Source of the DNA: an uncultured Nitrospina sp. | GTDB taxonomy: Bacteria > Nitrospinota > Nitrospinia > Nitrospinales > VA-1 | Direction of reading: 5' to 3' | NCBI GenBank assembly: GCA_913044145.1 | Contig: CAJWOD010000014.1 | Span: 1 to 14,967 of the forward strand | DNA length: 14,967 bases | Shown here: piece by piece, positions 6,502 through 14,286 of the stretch | Position numbering within the stretch: the first letter of the stretch is position 1 | Layout: each line of letters starts with the position of its first letter | Translations under genes and position numbers: made by a program | The notes under the pieces: model-generated | Seen by the model: only the letters and a program-made list of their open reading frames with translations | Database searches by the model: none | What the model was told of the DNA's origin: nothing

Positions 6502-7647
6502 ATGGATACTAAAAAACCGGTTACGCGGCCGGATAACGCGTGTTTTTCTTCCGGCCCCTGTGCCAAAAACCCCTCTTTTGACGTAACTAAGCTTGCAAAC
6601 GCACCACTTGGAAGATCCCACCGTGCTGCGGTTGGTAAAGCAAGGTTGAAATTAGCAATCGAAGAAACAAGAAAGATTCTCGAAATTCCGAGTGATTATA
6701 GAATTGCTATAGTCCCCGCTTCGGATACAGGTGCTGTCGAGATGGCAATGTGGTCTATGCTAGGAGCTAGAGATGTCACCATGGTAGCCTGGGAAAGTTT
6801 TGGGGATGGGTGGATCAACGATGCCGTAAAACAACTTAAACTAGATGTTAAAATCTTTAACGCCGACTATGGTGACATCGTAGACATGGAAAGCCTGGAT
6901 TATGATACTGACATTGTATTTACCTGGAATGGCACCACCTCAGGCGTATGCCTCAAGGATGGAAACGCAATACCGCATGATAGGTTAGGTCTCACAATTT
7001 GTGATGCAACCTCAGCTGCGTTTGCTATGGATTTACCTTGGAAAAAATTGGACGTAACAACCTTTAGTTGGCAAAAAGTCTTAGGTGGAGAAGCTGCACA
7101 TGGAATGCTTATCCTTTCTCCAAGAGCGGCCCAAAGATTGGAGAACTACACACCTTCCTGGCCCGTTCCAAAGATATTTCGACTTACAAAAAACGGAAAA
7201 CTTATTGAAAGTATTTTTGAAGGTGCAACAATTAATACACCCTCAATGCTCGCCGTAGAAGACTATCTACTTTCATTAGAATGGGCAAAAAGCGTTGGTG
7301 GAAAAAATGAGCTCATCAATAGAGCAAAAAGAAATGCCAAAGCCATTTGGGATTTTTGTGATAGTCGGGATTGGATAGAAAATCTTGCCATTAATCCTTC
7401 CACACGATCTACGACTTCTGTCTGTCTGAAATTCAAAGACAACAGAATTACTGACGGTCATTCCTTTGCAAATAAAATAGCAAAGCGGCTAGAAACTGAG
7501 AAAGTGGCTTTTGATATTGGAGCTTATAGAGATGCTCCACCGGGTCTTAGAATTTGGTGCGGAAGTACAGTAGAGACCTATGATATAGAAAAAATGTTGC
7601 CTTGGATAGATTGGGCTTTTCATGAAGAAATTCAGGCCAGCTGTTAA
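6502..7647 (+). CDS. serC: Phosphoserine aminotransferase SerC (alphaproteobacterial/Methanosarcina-type)
   Basis: A 381-residue PLP enzyme converting 3-phosphohydroxypyruvate and glutamate to phosphoserine and 2-oxoglutarate. Numbered from the ATG at 6502, it has the N-terminal substrate loop FSSGPCAK (15-22), TWNGTTSGV (141-149), D168 in CDATSAAFAMD for the cofactor ring nitrogen, and the Schiff-base lysine K192 in FSWQKVLGGEAAHG. The WQK and GGEAAHG context is that of the divergent SerC branch shared by alphaproteobacteria and some archaea, not the E. coli type. The ATG has GGAAGGG eight bases upstream; an in-frame TTG at 6418 would add residues that are not family-like and would swallow the leader hairpin. 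serA follows after 62 bases, so the two are probably co-transcribed. Confidence 0.96.
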   Translation: MDTKKPVTRPDNACFSSGPCAKNPSFDVTKLANAPLGRSHRAAVGKARLKLAIEETRKILEIPSDYRIAIVPASDTGAVEMAMWSMLGARDVTMVAWESFGDGWINDAVKQLKLDVKIFNADYGDIVDMESLDYDTDIVFTWNGTTSGVCLKDGNAIPHDRLGLTICDATSAAFAMDLPWKKLDVTTFSWQKVLGGEAAHGMLILSPRAAQRLENYTPSWPVPKIFRLTKNGKLIESIFEGATINTPSMLAVEDYLLSLEWAKSVGGKNELINRAKRNAKAIWDFCDSRDWIENLAINPSTRSTTSVCLKFKDNRITDGHSFANKIAKRLETEKVAFDIGAYRDAPPGLRIWCGSTVETYDIEKMLPWIDWAFHEEIQASC

Positions 7648-7709
7648 ACCCCCAAAATCACTAGTTTTCACGAATTTAATTTCATAATTTAGTAGGAAAG
7701 ACCCATTAA

Positions 7710-9320
7710 ATGGCACCTAAAGTATTAGTATCAGACAAGTTAAGCGAAACAGCAGTTCAAATATTTATCGATCGCGGTATCGAAGTGGATTTTATGCCAG
7801 ACTTGGGTAAAGACAAAGAAGCTTTGGCTAAAGCAATTGGAAACTACGACGGTTTGGCAATCCGGTCTGCAACAAAAGTAACTCCAACTATTTTAAAAAA
7901 TGCTCATAAACTGAAAGTGATAGGTCGGGCTGGCATAGGAACCGATAACATTGATAAACAGGCGGCCTCCAAGCAGGGTATAGTCGTTATGAATACACCA
8001 TTTGGAAACATGATAACTACTGCTGAACACACGATAGCTATGATGTTCGCTGTTGCCAGGCAGATTCCACAAGCAAGTGCATCAACTCATGCGGGCAAAT
8101 GGGAAAAATCAAAATTTATGGGTGTCGAACTAACGGGAAAAACCTTGGGCGTAATTGGAGCAGGTAACATCGGAGGAATTGTTTGCGAGCGCGCCCGAAA
8201 TTTAAAAATGAAAATATTGGCATATGATCCCTTTTTGTCCAATGAAAAAGCGCTTGAAATGGGTGTTGAAAAAATAGAAGGACTAGAAGATTTACTGCCA
8301 AAAGCAGACTTCATAACCTTACATGTCCCGCTTACTGATATGACCAAAAATATTTTAAGCCGCAAAAATTTGGAAAAGACTAAAAAAGGTGTACGTATTA
8401 TTAATTGTGCTAGGGGAGGACTGATAGACGAAAGCGCTTTAGCAGATTTTTTAAAAAGCGGTCACGTGTCTGGGGCCGCTTTAGACGTTTTTGAAGAAGA
8501 ACCTGCAAACAACAATCCTCTTTTTAATTTACCTAATGTCGTTTGCACTCCCCACTTAGGCGCAGCAACAATTGAGGCCCAAGAAAACGTAGCCCTTCAA
8601 GTTGCCGAACAAATGTCTAATTATCTGCTTGAGGGTGCTGTAGAAAATGCCCTCAACGTGCCCTCTATGAGCGCAGAAGAAGCAAAGGTTATGGGACCTT
8701 GGGTTAAATTATCACAATATTTAGGAAGTTTTGCTGGTCAAATGACTGATGAACCCATCAAAGAAATTAATATATTATATGACGGAATTGTTTCTAAAAT
8801 GAATTTGCCTGCACTGAATAGTAGCGTGATTTCTGGGATTATGAGTAAAGCCAACCCAGACGTTAATATGGTTTCAGCACCTATTATTGCAAAAGAACGT
8901 GGCATCAAAATTAGCACTACTACTCAAGAAAAAGCGGGGGTATTTGAGGGTTATATCAAGGTAACAGTAGTAACAGAAAGAAGAGAACGCTCAGTGGCTG
9001 GCACTGTCTTTAGCGATGGCAAACCTCGTTTTATTCAAATTAAAGGCATCAATATCGATGCTGAAGTTGGGCCTCACATGCTGTACACAACAAATGAGGA
9101 CGTTCCTGGTATAATTGGTGTTCTAGGAAAAACACTTGGTGATAACGATGTTAATATTGCAAACTTTACTCTTGGGAGATCGCAAGCCGGTGGCCAAGCG
9201 ATTGCTTTGTTGTATGTAGATAATCCAATTTCGGATACAGTTATTGGAGCTTTAAAAGCGACAGGTGTTTTTGGACAAGCGAAAGCATTAAATTTTGCAG
9301 TTGAAAACCCAAACAGTTAG
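7710..9320 (+). CDS. serA: D-3-phosphoglycerate dehydrogenase SerA, long form with ACT domain
   Basis: A 536-residue enzyme for the first committed step of serine synthesis, NAD-dependent oxidation of 3-phosphoglycerate. The dinucleotide-binding motif GAGNIG lies at 150-155. Catalytic residues are R235 in NCARGGLID, E264 in DVFEEEP and H282 in TPHLGAAT. About 320-455 is the extra substrate-binding (ASB-type) domain of the long form. An ACT domain follows from about 456, with TNEDVPGIIGVLG and NIANFTLGR; ACT domains commonly bind serine for feedback inhibition, which is likely but not provable here. The ATG is preceded by AGGAAAG at about ten bases. It sits second in the serC-serA unit. No convincing intrinsic terminator is visible after the TAG. 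Confidence 0.97.
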   Translation: MAPKVLVSDKLSETAVQIFIDRGIEVDFMPDLGKDKEALAKAIGNYDGLAIRSATKVTPTILKNAHKLKVIGRAGIGTDNIDKQAASKQGIVVMNTPFGNMITTAEHTIAMMFAVARQIPQASASTHAGKWEKSKFMGVELTGKTLGVIGAGNIGGIVCERARNLKMKILAYDPFLSNEKALEMGVEKIEGLEDLLPKADFITLHVPLTDMTKNILSRKNLEKTKKGVRIINCARGGLIDESALADFLKSGHVSGAALDVFEEEPANNNPLFNLPNVVCTPHLGAATIEAQENVALQVAEQMSNYLLEGAVENALNVPSMSAEEAKVMGPWVKLSQYLGSFAGQMTDEPIKEINILYDGIVSKMNLPALNSSVISGIMSKANPDVNMVSAPIIAKERGIKISTTTQEKAGVFEGYIKVTVVTERRERSVAGTVFSDGKPRFIQIKGINIDAEVGPHMLYTTNEDVPGIIGVLGKTLGDNDVNIANFTLGRSQAGGQAIALLYVDNPISDTVIGALKATGVFGQAKALNFAVENPNS

Positions 9321-9354
9321 CGGCTTCGAAGCGGCGTAACCTATATAAATGAAA

Positions 9355-9442
9355 TTAAAATTCAATCTGGGTTCGACCTTTTAGCTTTTTAAGTTCATCT
9401 GAAAATTTATCAATTAGTATTGGCCATCTTGCATTTTTTCAT
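9355..9442 (-). pseudogene. Possible frame-broken 28-residue micro-ORF
   Basis: On the minus strand an ATG at 9442, with AGG about nine bases upstream, leads into a run of six A bases. In the ATG frame the peptide ends after ten codons. Removing one A would give a 28-residue peptide, beginning MKNARWPILIDKFSDEL and ending in a Lys-rich amphipathic stretch and KGRTQIEF before TAA at 9357-9355. The residue choice looks protein-like but the ORF is tiny, so this could be a sequencing or assembly indel, a decayed gene, or chance. I recognise no family. Confidence 0.2.
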
Positions 9443-9464
9443 AAATTTATCCTAAAACTTATTA

Positions 9465-10379
9465 ATGTTTACAATTGCTGCCCTCTACCATTTTACGCGA
9501 TTTAAAAATCATTTAGAATTGCGTGAACCTCTGCAAAAAAAATGCGAAGAATTAAGCATAAGTGGATCTCTATTGCTCGCCTCAGAGGGAATAAACGGTA
9601 CGGTTGCTGGTACCGGCGATAGTATAGAAAAAATACTTATCTATATAAAAAAAATGCCAGGCTGTGCTGATTTAGAATATAAGACCAGTGTGTCAAAACT
9701 GCCGCCATTTCCCAGAATGAAGGTAAAGTTAAAAAAGGAAATAGTCACGATGGGTCAACCAAATATTGACCCCAAAGCCAGGGTTGGACATTATGTCGAT
9801 CCATCTGAATGGAATAAAGTACTACATGATCCCGATGTTGTTGTGATCGATACCCGTAACGAGTATGAGGTCGACATAGGTACTTTTAAAGGTGCTATAA
9901 ACCCTCACACTAGTTCTTTTAGAGAATTCCCAGCTTGGTGGGAAAAAAATAAAGAGAAATTCCAAAATAAACGTATCGCGATGTTTTGTACTGGAGGAAT
10001 TCGCTGCGAGAAATCAACGAACTACCTTATTGGCCAAGGTGTTGAGAATGTCTCTCATTTAAAAGGTGGAATATTAAAATATTTAGAAGAAATGCCCAAA
10101 GAGCAAAGCGAATGGGAGGGCGACTGCTTTGTGTTTGATGCGCGAGTATCCGTTGGGCATGAACTAAAAGAGGGGCCCCACAAATTATGTTATGCCTGTA
10201 GGCAACCCATACTGCCCAAAGATAAAGAACGTTCCGAGTATGAACATGGTGTTTCTTGTCATAAGTGCAAAAGTAAAACGACTGAAACTGATAAAAGCCG
10301 ATTTCGGGAAAGGCAAAAACAAATCCAATTATCTAGAAAACGCGGACAAAAGCATATGGCTGGTTATGACGGGAATTAA
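9465..10379 (+). CDS. trhO: tRNA uridine(34) hydroxylase TrhO (rhodanese-domain, former UPF0176/YceA)
   Basis: A 304-residue protein of the YceA/TrhO family, which hydroxylates U34 in certain tRNAs to 5-hydroxyuridine, the precursor of further wobble modifications. The N-terminal 95 residues form the family-specific alpha/beta domain with SEGINGTVAG at 40-49. The central rhodanese domain has DTRNEYEVDIGTF and the active-site loop CTGGIRCEKS, with C175 as the expected catalytic residue. The C-terminal tail has two Cys pairs, CYAC (242-245) and CHKC (265-268), arranged like a small zinc ribbon, followed by a very basic segment that may contact RNA. The ATG has no clear Shine-Dalgarno, but the start fits the family N-terminus. 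It converges with the hydantoinase-like gene and overlaps it by four bases. Confidence 0.93.
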   Translation: MFTIAALYHFTRFKNHLELREPLQKKCEELSISGSLLLASEGINGTVAGTGDSIEKILIYIKKMPGCADLEYKTSVSKLPPFPRMKVKLKKEIVTMGQPNIDPKARVGHYVDPSEWNKVLHDPDVVVIDTRNEYEVDIGTFKGAINPHTSSFREFPAWWEKNKEKFQNKRIAMFCTGGIRCEKSTNYLIGQGVENVSHLKGGILKYLEEMPKEQSEWEGDCFVFDARVSVGHELKEGPHKLCYACRQPILPKDKERSEYEHGVSCHKCKSKTTETDKSRFRERQKQIQLSRKRGQKHMAGYDGN

Positions 10380-12379
10380 CTTTTAGATATTCTTGGACGC
10401 CCAGATGCTTCTACTAAGACAGTAGCCTCAACAAAAACTGTACGGCTCTCTATATTGGCCGTTTTTATCTCTCGATCAATATTCACAGTGACATTCTCTG
10501 CACCAGCTTCTTTTGCTTTCTGAATACTTTTCTCCGTCAATTTTTCTTCTAAAATTTTCAAGGCTTCTTTCTCACTTTTAAAATTAACAGGTTTTCCATC
10601 AAGATGAGCAAGATATTTCCCCTCTGAAGGAGAAGAAATAACCCCAGACTCCCTCATAACTATTTTCCCAACAACGGCCCCGATTGCATTTGCCACGCCA
10701 GCATATTCAGGTAAAATAACTTCACAATTTAATTTATCACCAACAGCAGGATAATAGGTTGGTGCAGAAGCCCCCAGGCCTACAATTTTTTTACTAATCC
10801 CAACTTCGACTTTTATTAAATCACTATACCCCTCAAGTCCAAACCGAGTCATAGGGTGCTTGGCTAAGACATCTGGCTCGTCTCCAAAATCAACCTTTTC
10901 TTCCGAGAAGGCCATTTCTAAAATAGAGCTGCTCGTTTGCTCAGTAAGTTGACGAACTATTTTTTGAGCCATTTGTTCAGTTGAGCTAGCCAAAAGCTCT
11001 CCAGATCCACCACGCCGCCGAGAAAAAAGATCGATCGCTTTAGTCGCTGCCTCTTTATTCCAGGCGTTTGTTTTTCCAAGTACATGACTGGCATCAGAAG
11101 GTGTCAAAGCTGATATTTGTGCAACACCCATGGAAACTAATTTTATTACAGACTGCAAATCTAGGCGGGATTTAACTACATCACTCATGGGAGAAAATTG
11201 ATTGCCTACTCTTTTATAAACTTTATGATCGCGCTCTGATAAAATTGGTTCTTTTGAGCTCATAGTTCTACGCACAAATCGCGCATCAAAATCATTTGGC
11301 GTTTCACTTTTGAGCTGGCTATCCAATGTTTGATGGATCAAGTCTGGTTCAATTGATGCAGCCAAAGAAATTGGTACTACTCTTTTAGGGCCCAAAGAAA
11401 TATCTCCACCCAAACCCCCAAGTTTCAATTTTACCTCACTGTCGCCACCTAATCCAAAGGTATACATAGCCACTGCTTCTACCATGGTTCTATAGGGTCC
11501 AACGCTTGCTCCTCTGGGATCAATAGCAGGTTTCCCTCCCATCAGAACAGCTATGTCTGTTGTTGTCCCTCCAATATCTGAAACAATTGCTTCATTTTCG
11601 CCTGTTAACCATCTTGCCCCTACTATAGAAGCAGCTGGCCCACTTAAAATGGTTTCAATTGGTTTTTCGCGTGCTTGTGCGGCACTAATTAAAGCGCCGT
11701 CTCCTCTTACGACCATCAAAGGTGCCAAAATCCCGAGGTTCTCTAAGACATATTCAGCTTTTATAATTAGCAAATCAATAAGAGCGATTAATCTCGCATT
11801 TAAAATTGCTGTTAGAGCTCTCTTTGGGCCATTGAGTTTAGCCGAAAGTTGATGAGATAAACTGACCGGCTTATCTGTTAATTTTCGAATAATTTCCGCG
11901 GCCTCTAATTCATGCTCTGGATTTCTTACCGCAAATTGTGAACATACTGCGTAAGCGGAAATGCCAGTAACTTTGGATACCCAACTAGACAGTTCTATTT
12001 TATCAAGCGGGTTTTTCTCAAATCCAGCATAATTATGACCGCCCTCAATAACTAAAAAAGGGTCCCCGCTTAAAGCATCAAAAATTGAATGTTTTTCTAG
12101 ATCGCTGTCCTTAAAACCAATCATAATTAATGCAACCCTATCTCCTTGTTCCTCGACTAAAGCATTTGTTGCTAAGGTAGTTGACAAGGAAACTAAAGAA
12201 ATTTTTTCTGGTTTTATATTTTTCTGGTTTATCGCTTGTTTTATTGCTGACCCAATCCCTAAAGATAAATCGCTGTGAGTTGTCAGCGATTTAGAAAAAG
12301 CAATAACGCGTTCCTCATTTTCTAAAATGACCGCATCAGTATAGGTTCCACCAGTGTCAACACCTAAGATAAACGACAT
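10376..12379 (-). CDS. Hydantoinase/oxoprolinase family protein, A-type, stand-alone
   Basis: A 667-residue protein of the HyuA/OplA ATPase family. The N-terminal phosphate-binding motif is GVDTGGTYTD at 6-15, followed by STTLATNALVE at about 66-76. The second half of the actin-like ATPase fold shows VVRGDGALIS, ETILSGPAAS at 242-251 and VSDIGGTTTDIAVL at 266-279. The sequence ends normally in FVEATV and GRPRI, so it is full length. Family members use ATP to activate cyclic amides or ketones (hydantoins, 5-oxoproline, acetone) and usually work with a HyuB-type partner encoded alongside. No HyuB gene is present on either side, so the substrate is unknown. AAGGA just before the ATG is a good Shine-Dalgarno. 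The stop overlaps that of trhO. It lies 72 bases after queG and may be read through from it. Confidence 0.9.
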   Translation of the reverse strand: MSFILGVDTGGTYTDAVILENEERVIAFSKSLTTHSDLSLGIGSAIKQAINQKNIKPEKISLVSLSTTLATNALVEEQGDRVALIMIGFKDSDLEKHSIFDALSGDPFLVIEGGHNYAGFEKNPLDKIELSSWVSKVTGISAYAVCSQFAVRNPEHELEAAEIIRKLTDKPVSLSHQLSAKLNGPKRALTAILNARLIALIDLLIIKAEYVLENLGILAPLMVVRGDGALISAAQAREKPIETILSGPAASIVGARWLTGENEAIVSDIGGTTTDIAVLMGGKPAIDPRGASVGPYRTMVEAVAMYTFGLGGDSEVKLKLGGLGGDISLGPKRVVPISLAASIEPDLIHQTLDSQLKSETPNDFDARFVRRTMSSKEPILSERDHKVYKRVGNQFSPMSDVVKSRLDLQSVIKLVSMGVAQISALTPSDASHVLGKTNAWNKEAATKAIDLFSRRRGGSGELLASSTEQMAQKIVRQLTEQTSSSILEMAFSEEKVDFGDEPDVLAKHPMTRFGLEGYSDLIKVEVGISKKIVGLGASAPTYYPAVGDKLNCEVILPEYAGVANAIGAVVGKIVMRESGVISSPSEGKYLAHLDGKPVNFKSEKEALKILEEKLTEKSIQKAKEAGAENVTVNIDREIKTANIESRTVFVEATVLVEASGRPRISKS

Positions 12380-12437
12380 TTTTATTCCTTAAGCTTATTC
12401 AAATGCACTTAATTTGTTATTTTGGAAATGCCTGTCC

Positions 12438-12450
12438 ATTTGCGGCAAAT
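12438..12450. repeat. Perfect inverted repeat between queG and the hydantoinase-like gene
   Basis: ATTTGC and GCAAAT flank one central G, immediately 3' of the queG stop and about 60 bases before the downstream start. As RNA it would be a weak 5-bp hairpin without a U-run, so it is not a convincing terminator; it could be a protein-binding site. No regulator is recognised. Confidence 0.25.
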
Positions 12451-12451
12451 T

Positions 12452-13489
12452 TTATCCGTTTAGTTCCCTTTTCGCCCATTGCGCTGCATCTGCAACCATA
12501 GGGTTGGGATCATTCAAGAGATGCTCAATTTTATCTATATATTTTTTATCGTTAGAATTGCCGATTGCATACAGAACGTTTCTGATAAATCTATCGCGAC
12601 CTATCCTTTTTATTGGGCTCCCAGAAAATTTTGCTCGAAAGGACAAATCGTCTAAAACAACCAATTGATCTAGATCTGGCTCCAATAAATCTTCACGTGC
12701 ATGATATTTATTATCAGCGGCTTCTTTTGCAAACTTGTTCCAAGGACATACGGCCAGACAATCATCACAACCATATATACGATTTCCAATTTTAGGCCGT
12801 AAATGCTCGGGAATAGGGGTCTTACTTTCTATTGTAAGATATGAAATACAAAGTCGCGCATCTAACTTGTATGGTTTTGGAAATGCATTTGTCGGACAGA
12901 CGTCTAAACAGGAAGTACATGTCCCACAATTGCTTATCTCCATGTTGTCTTCTTCGATATTAAGCGTAGTGAATATCGAACCAATAAAGAACCAACTGCC
13001 GAGTTCCCTACTTACCAAATTTGTATGCTTGCCTTGCCAACCCAACCCAGCTGCCTGGCCTAGAGCTTTTTCAGGTACAGGCGCTGTATCAACAAAAACT
13101 TTCACTTCACATTCAAACTCTTTTACTAGCCATCGAGCTAAGCGTTTTAACCGCTTTTTGACTACATCATGATAATCTTTGTTTTGCGCATAAACGGAAA
13201 TCGCACCTTTTTCAGGTTTTTTTAAGATTTCTAGTGGATCATGCTGTGGGGAATAACTTTCTCCTAACATTACACATGACTGAGCACTAGGCCATAGACT
13301 GCTCGGGTCCGATCTCCACTCTACCTTCTCATTCATCCACGACATTTCACCATGCCGATTTTTATTCAAAAACTCTTTAAGCCTACTTGAATGCTCTTTT
13401 AAACTCCAAGGTCGGCATATTTTCATAAGGCTAAAGCCCTCCAACTGGGCTCGCTCCTTGAGTTTATGTTTCATAGCTTCATTCGTCAT
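12452..13489 (-). CDS. queG: tRNA epoxyqueuosine(34) reductase QueG
   Basis: A 345-residue cobalamin- and iron-sulfur-dependent enzyme that reduces epoxyqueuosine to queuosine at position 34 of GUN-anticodon tRNAs, the last step of the pathway. The cobalamin-binding N-terminal domain includes FVDTAPVPEKALG at 132-144; D134 matches the conserved catalytic aspartate. Two [4Fe-4S] clusters are indicated by CGTCTSCLDVCP (C188, C191, C194, C198) and by C214 together with CDDCLAVCPW (C241, C244, C248). The last 45 residues form a HEAT-like helical tail as in QueG structures. The ATG at 13489 lacks a clear Shine-Dalgarno; an internal ATG five codons later is a possible alternative. The GST gene lies 78 bases upstream, an order I associate with Rhodobacterales. 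Confidence 0.96.
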   Translation of the reverse strand: MTNEAMKHKLKERAQLEGFSLMKICRPWSLKEHSSRLKEFLNKNRHGEMSWMNEKVEWRSDPSSLWPSAQSCVMLGESYSPQHDPLEILKKPEKGAISVYAQNKDYHDVVKKRLKRLARWLVKEFECEVKVFVDTAPVPEKALGQAAGLGWQGKHTNLVSRELGSWFFIGSIFTTLNIEEDNMEISNCGTCTSCLDVCPTNAFPKPYKLDARLCISYLTIESKTPIPEHLRPKIGNRIYGCDDCLAVCPWNKFAKEAADNKYHAREDLLEPDLDQLVVLDDLSFRAKFSGSPIKRIGRDRFIRNVLYAIGNSNDKKYIDKIEHLLNDPNPMVADAAQWAKRELNG

Positions 13490-13567
13490 CTAAACACATC
13501 AAAATAGCTAAATTTCATCACAATAAATATAATTTCTAAGCAAAAAGAAAATAGATAATAGGAAATT

Positions 13568-14233
13568 TTAAAAATCTAAATCGTTATAATGATCTGCGGG
13601 AGGAAACCCAGAAATTTGATCTGCTAAAATACCACGGAAGGCCGGACGTGATTTTATTTTTGCATACCAATCTTTGACTGTGTTCGATTCAAACCAATCA
13701 ACATCTTTTGTATAATCCAATGTTGAGAAATGGGCTGCAGCTGTAAAATCTGCTAAAGTCATGGAATTTCCAGCTAACCATCTGCGGCGCTCAAGTAGAT
13801 AGGTCATGTAGTCTAAATGATATTTAATTTTACGTTTCCCATGCATAACATTTTTACTATCAGGAGCGCCCTGTTTCATAATCTTCTTATTTATTCGCTC
13901 GTATAAGAGTTTTGATGTGACTTCATAATGAAACTTATCATCGAACCAGTTTACCAATCTCCTAACTTCATACCGATCTTCAGCACTGTCCGGCATTAAT
14001 TTAGGCTGTGGAAACAAATCTTCCAAGAATTCACATATAGGGGTACTTTCAGTAAGGTTCATGCCGTCCACTTGCAAAATAGGTATTTTACCGCTTGGAC
14101 TTTTTTTTAAAAACTCAGGTGATTGTTCCCAATACCTCTCCTCGATAAGTTCCACTTCAACTTTTTTTTCCGCTAATACAAGGCGAATTTTTCTACAAAA
14201 TGGTGATAAAGGTACATGATAAAGTTTTAGCAT
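13568..14233 (-). CDS. Glutathione S-transferase family protein
   Basis: A 221-residue two-domain GST. The thioredoxin-like N-terminal domain begins MLKLYHVPLSPFCRKIRL, with S10 and C13 as the candidate glutathione-activating residues; the order is S-P-F-C rather than the C-P-x-S of related classes. The cis-proline is P51 in GKIPIL, and the glutathione-contacting ES pair is at 62-63 in LTESTPI. From about residue 85 the all-helical C-terminal domain carries WLAGNSMTLADFTAAA, with the usual folding-capping motif. I chose the ATG at 14233 because the protein then begins at the first beta strand; a TTG four codons upstream is less likely. It sits between mtgA and queG on the same strand. The substrate is unknown; a role in stress or detoxification is typical, but some family members serve other pathways. 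Confidence 0.9.
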   Translation of the reverse strand: MLKLYHVPLSPFCRKIRLVLAEKKVEVELIEERYWEQSPEFLKKSPSGKIPILQVDGMNLTESTPICEFLEDLFPQPKLMPDSAEDRYEVRRLVNWFDDKFHYEVTSKLLYERINKKIMKQGAPDSKNVMHGKRKIKYHLDYMTYLLERRRWLAGNSMTLADFTAAAHFSTLDYTKDVDWFESNTVKDWYAKIKSRPAFRGILADQISGFPPADHYNDLDF

Positions 14234-14286
14234 TTCAAAATTCAATTTTAATTTTCAAAAACACATGCACGGATTTGAATCAATTT

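Noticed and set aside
6360..6566. 68-codon minus-strand reading frame overlapping the serC start
   Set aside because: It lies antisense to the serC leader and first codons, is Leu/Ser-rich without family-like features, and has no supporting ribosome-binding site.
9318..9345. GCTTCGAAGC palindrome after the serA stop, with GTTA/TAAC flanks, as a serA terminator
   Set aside because: The inner palindrome has no proper loop, the outer arms are separated by mismatched bases, and no T-run follows.
12735..13172. 145-codon plus-strand reading frame inside queG
   Set aside because: It is antisense to the well-supported queG iron-sulfur and cobalamin domains and shows no recognisable motif.
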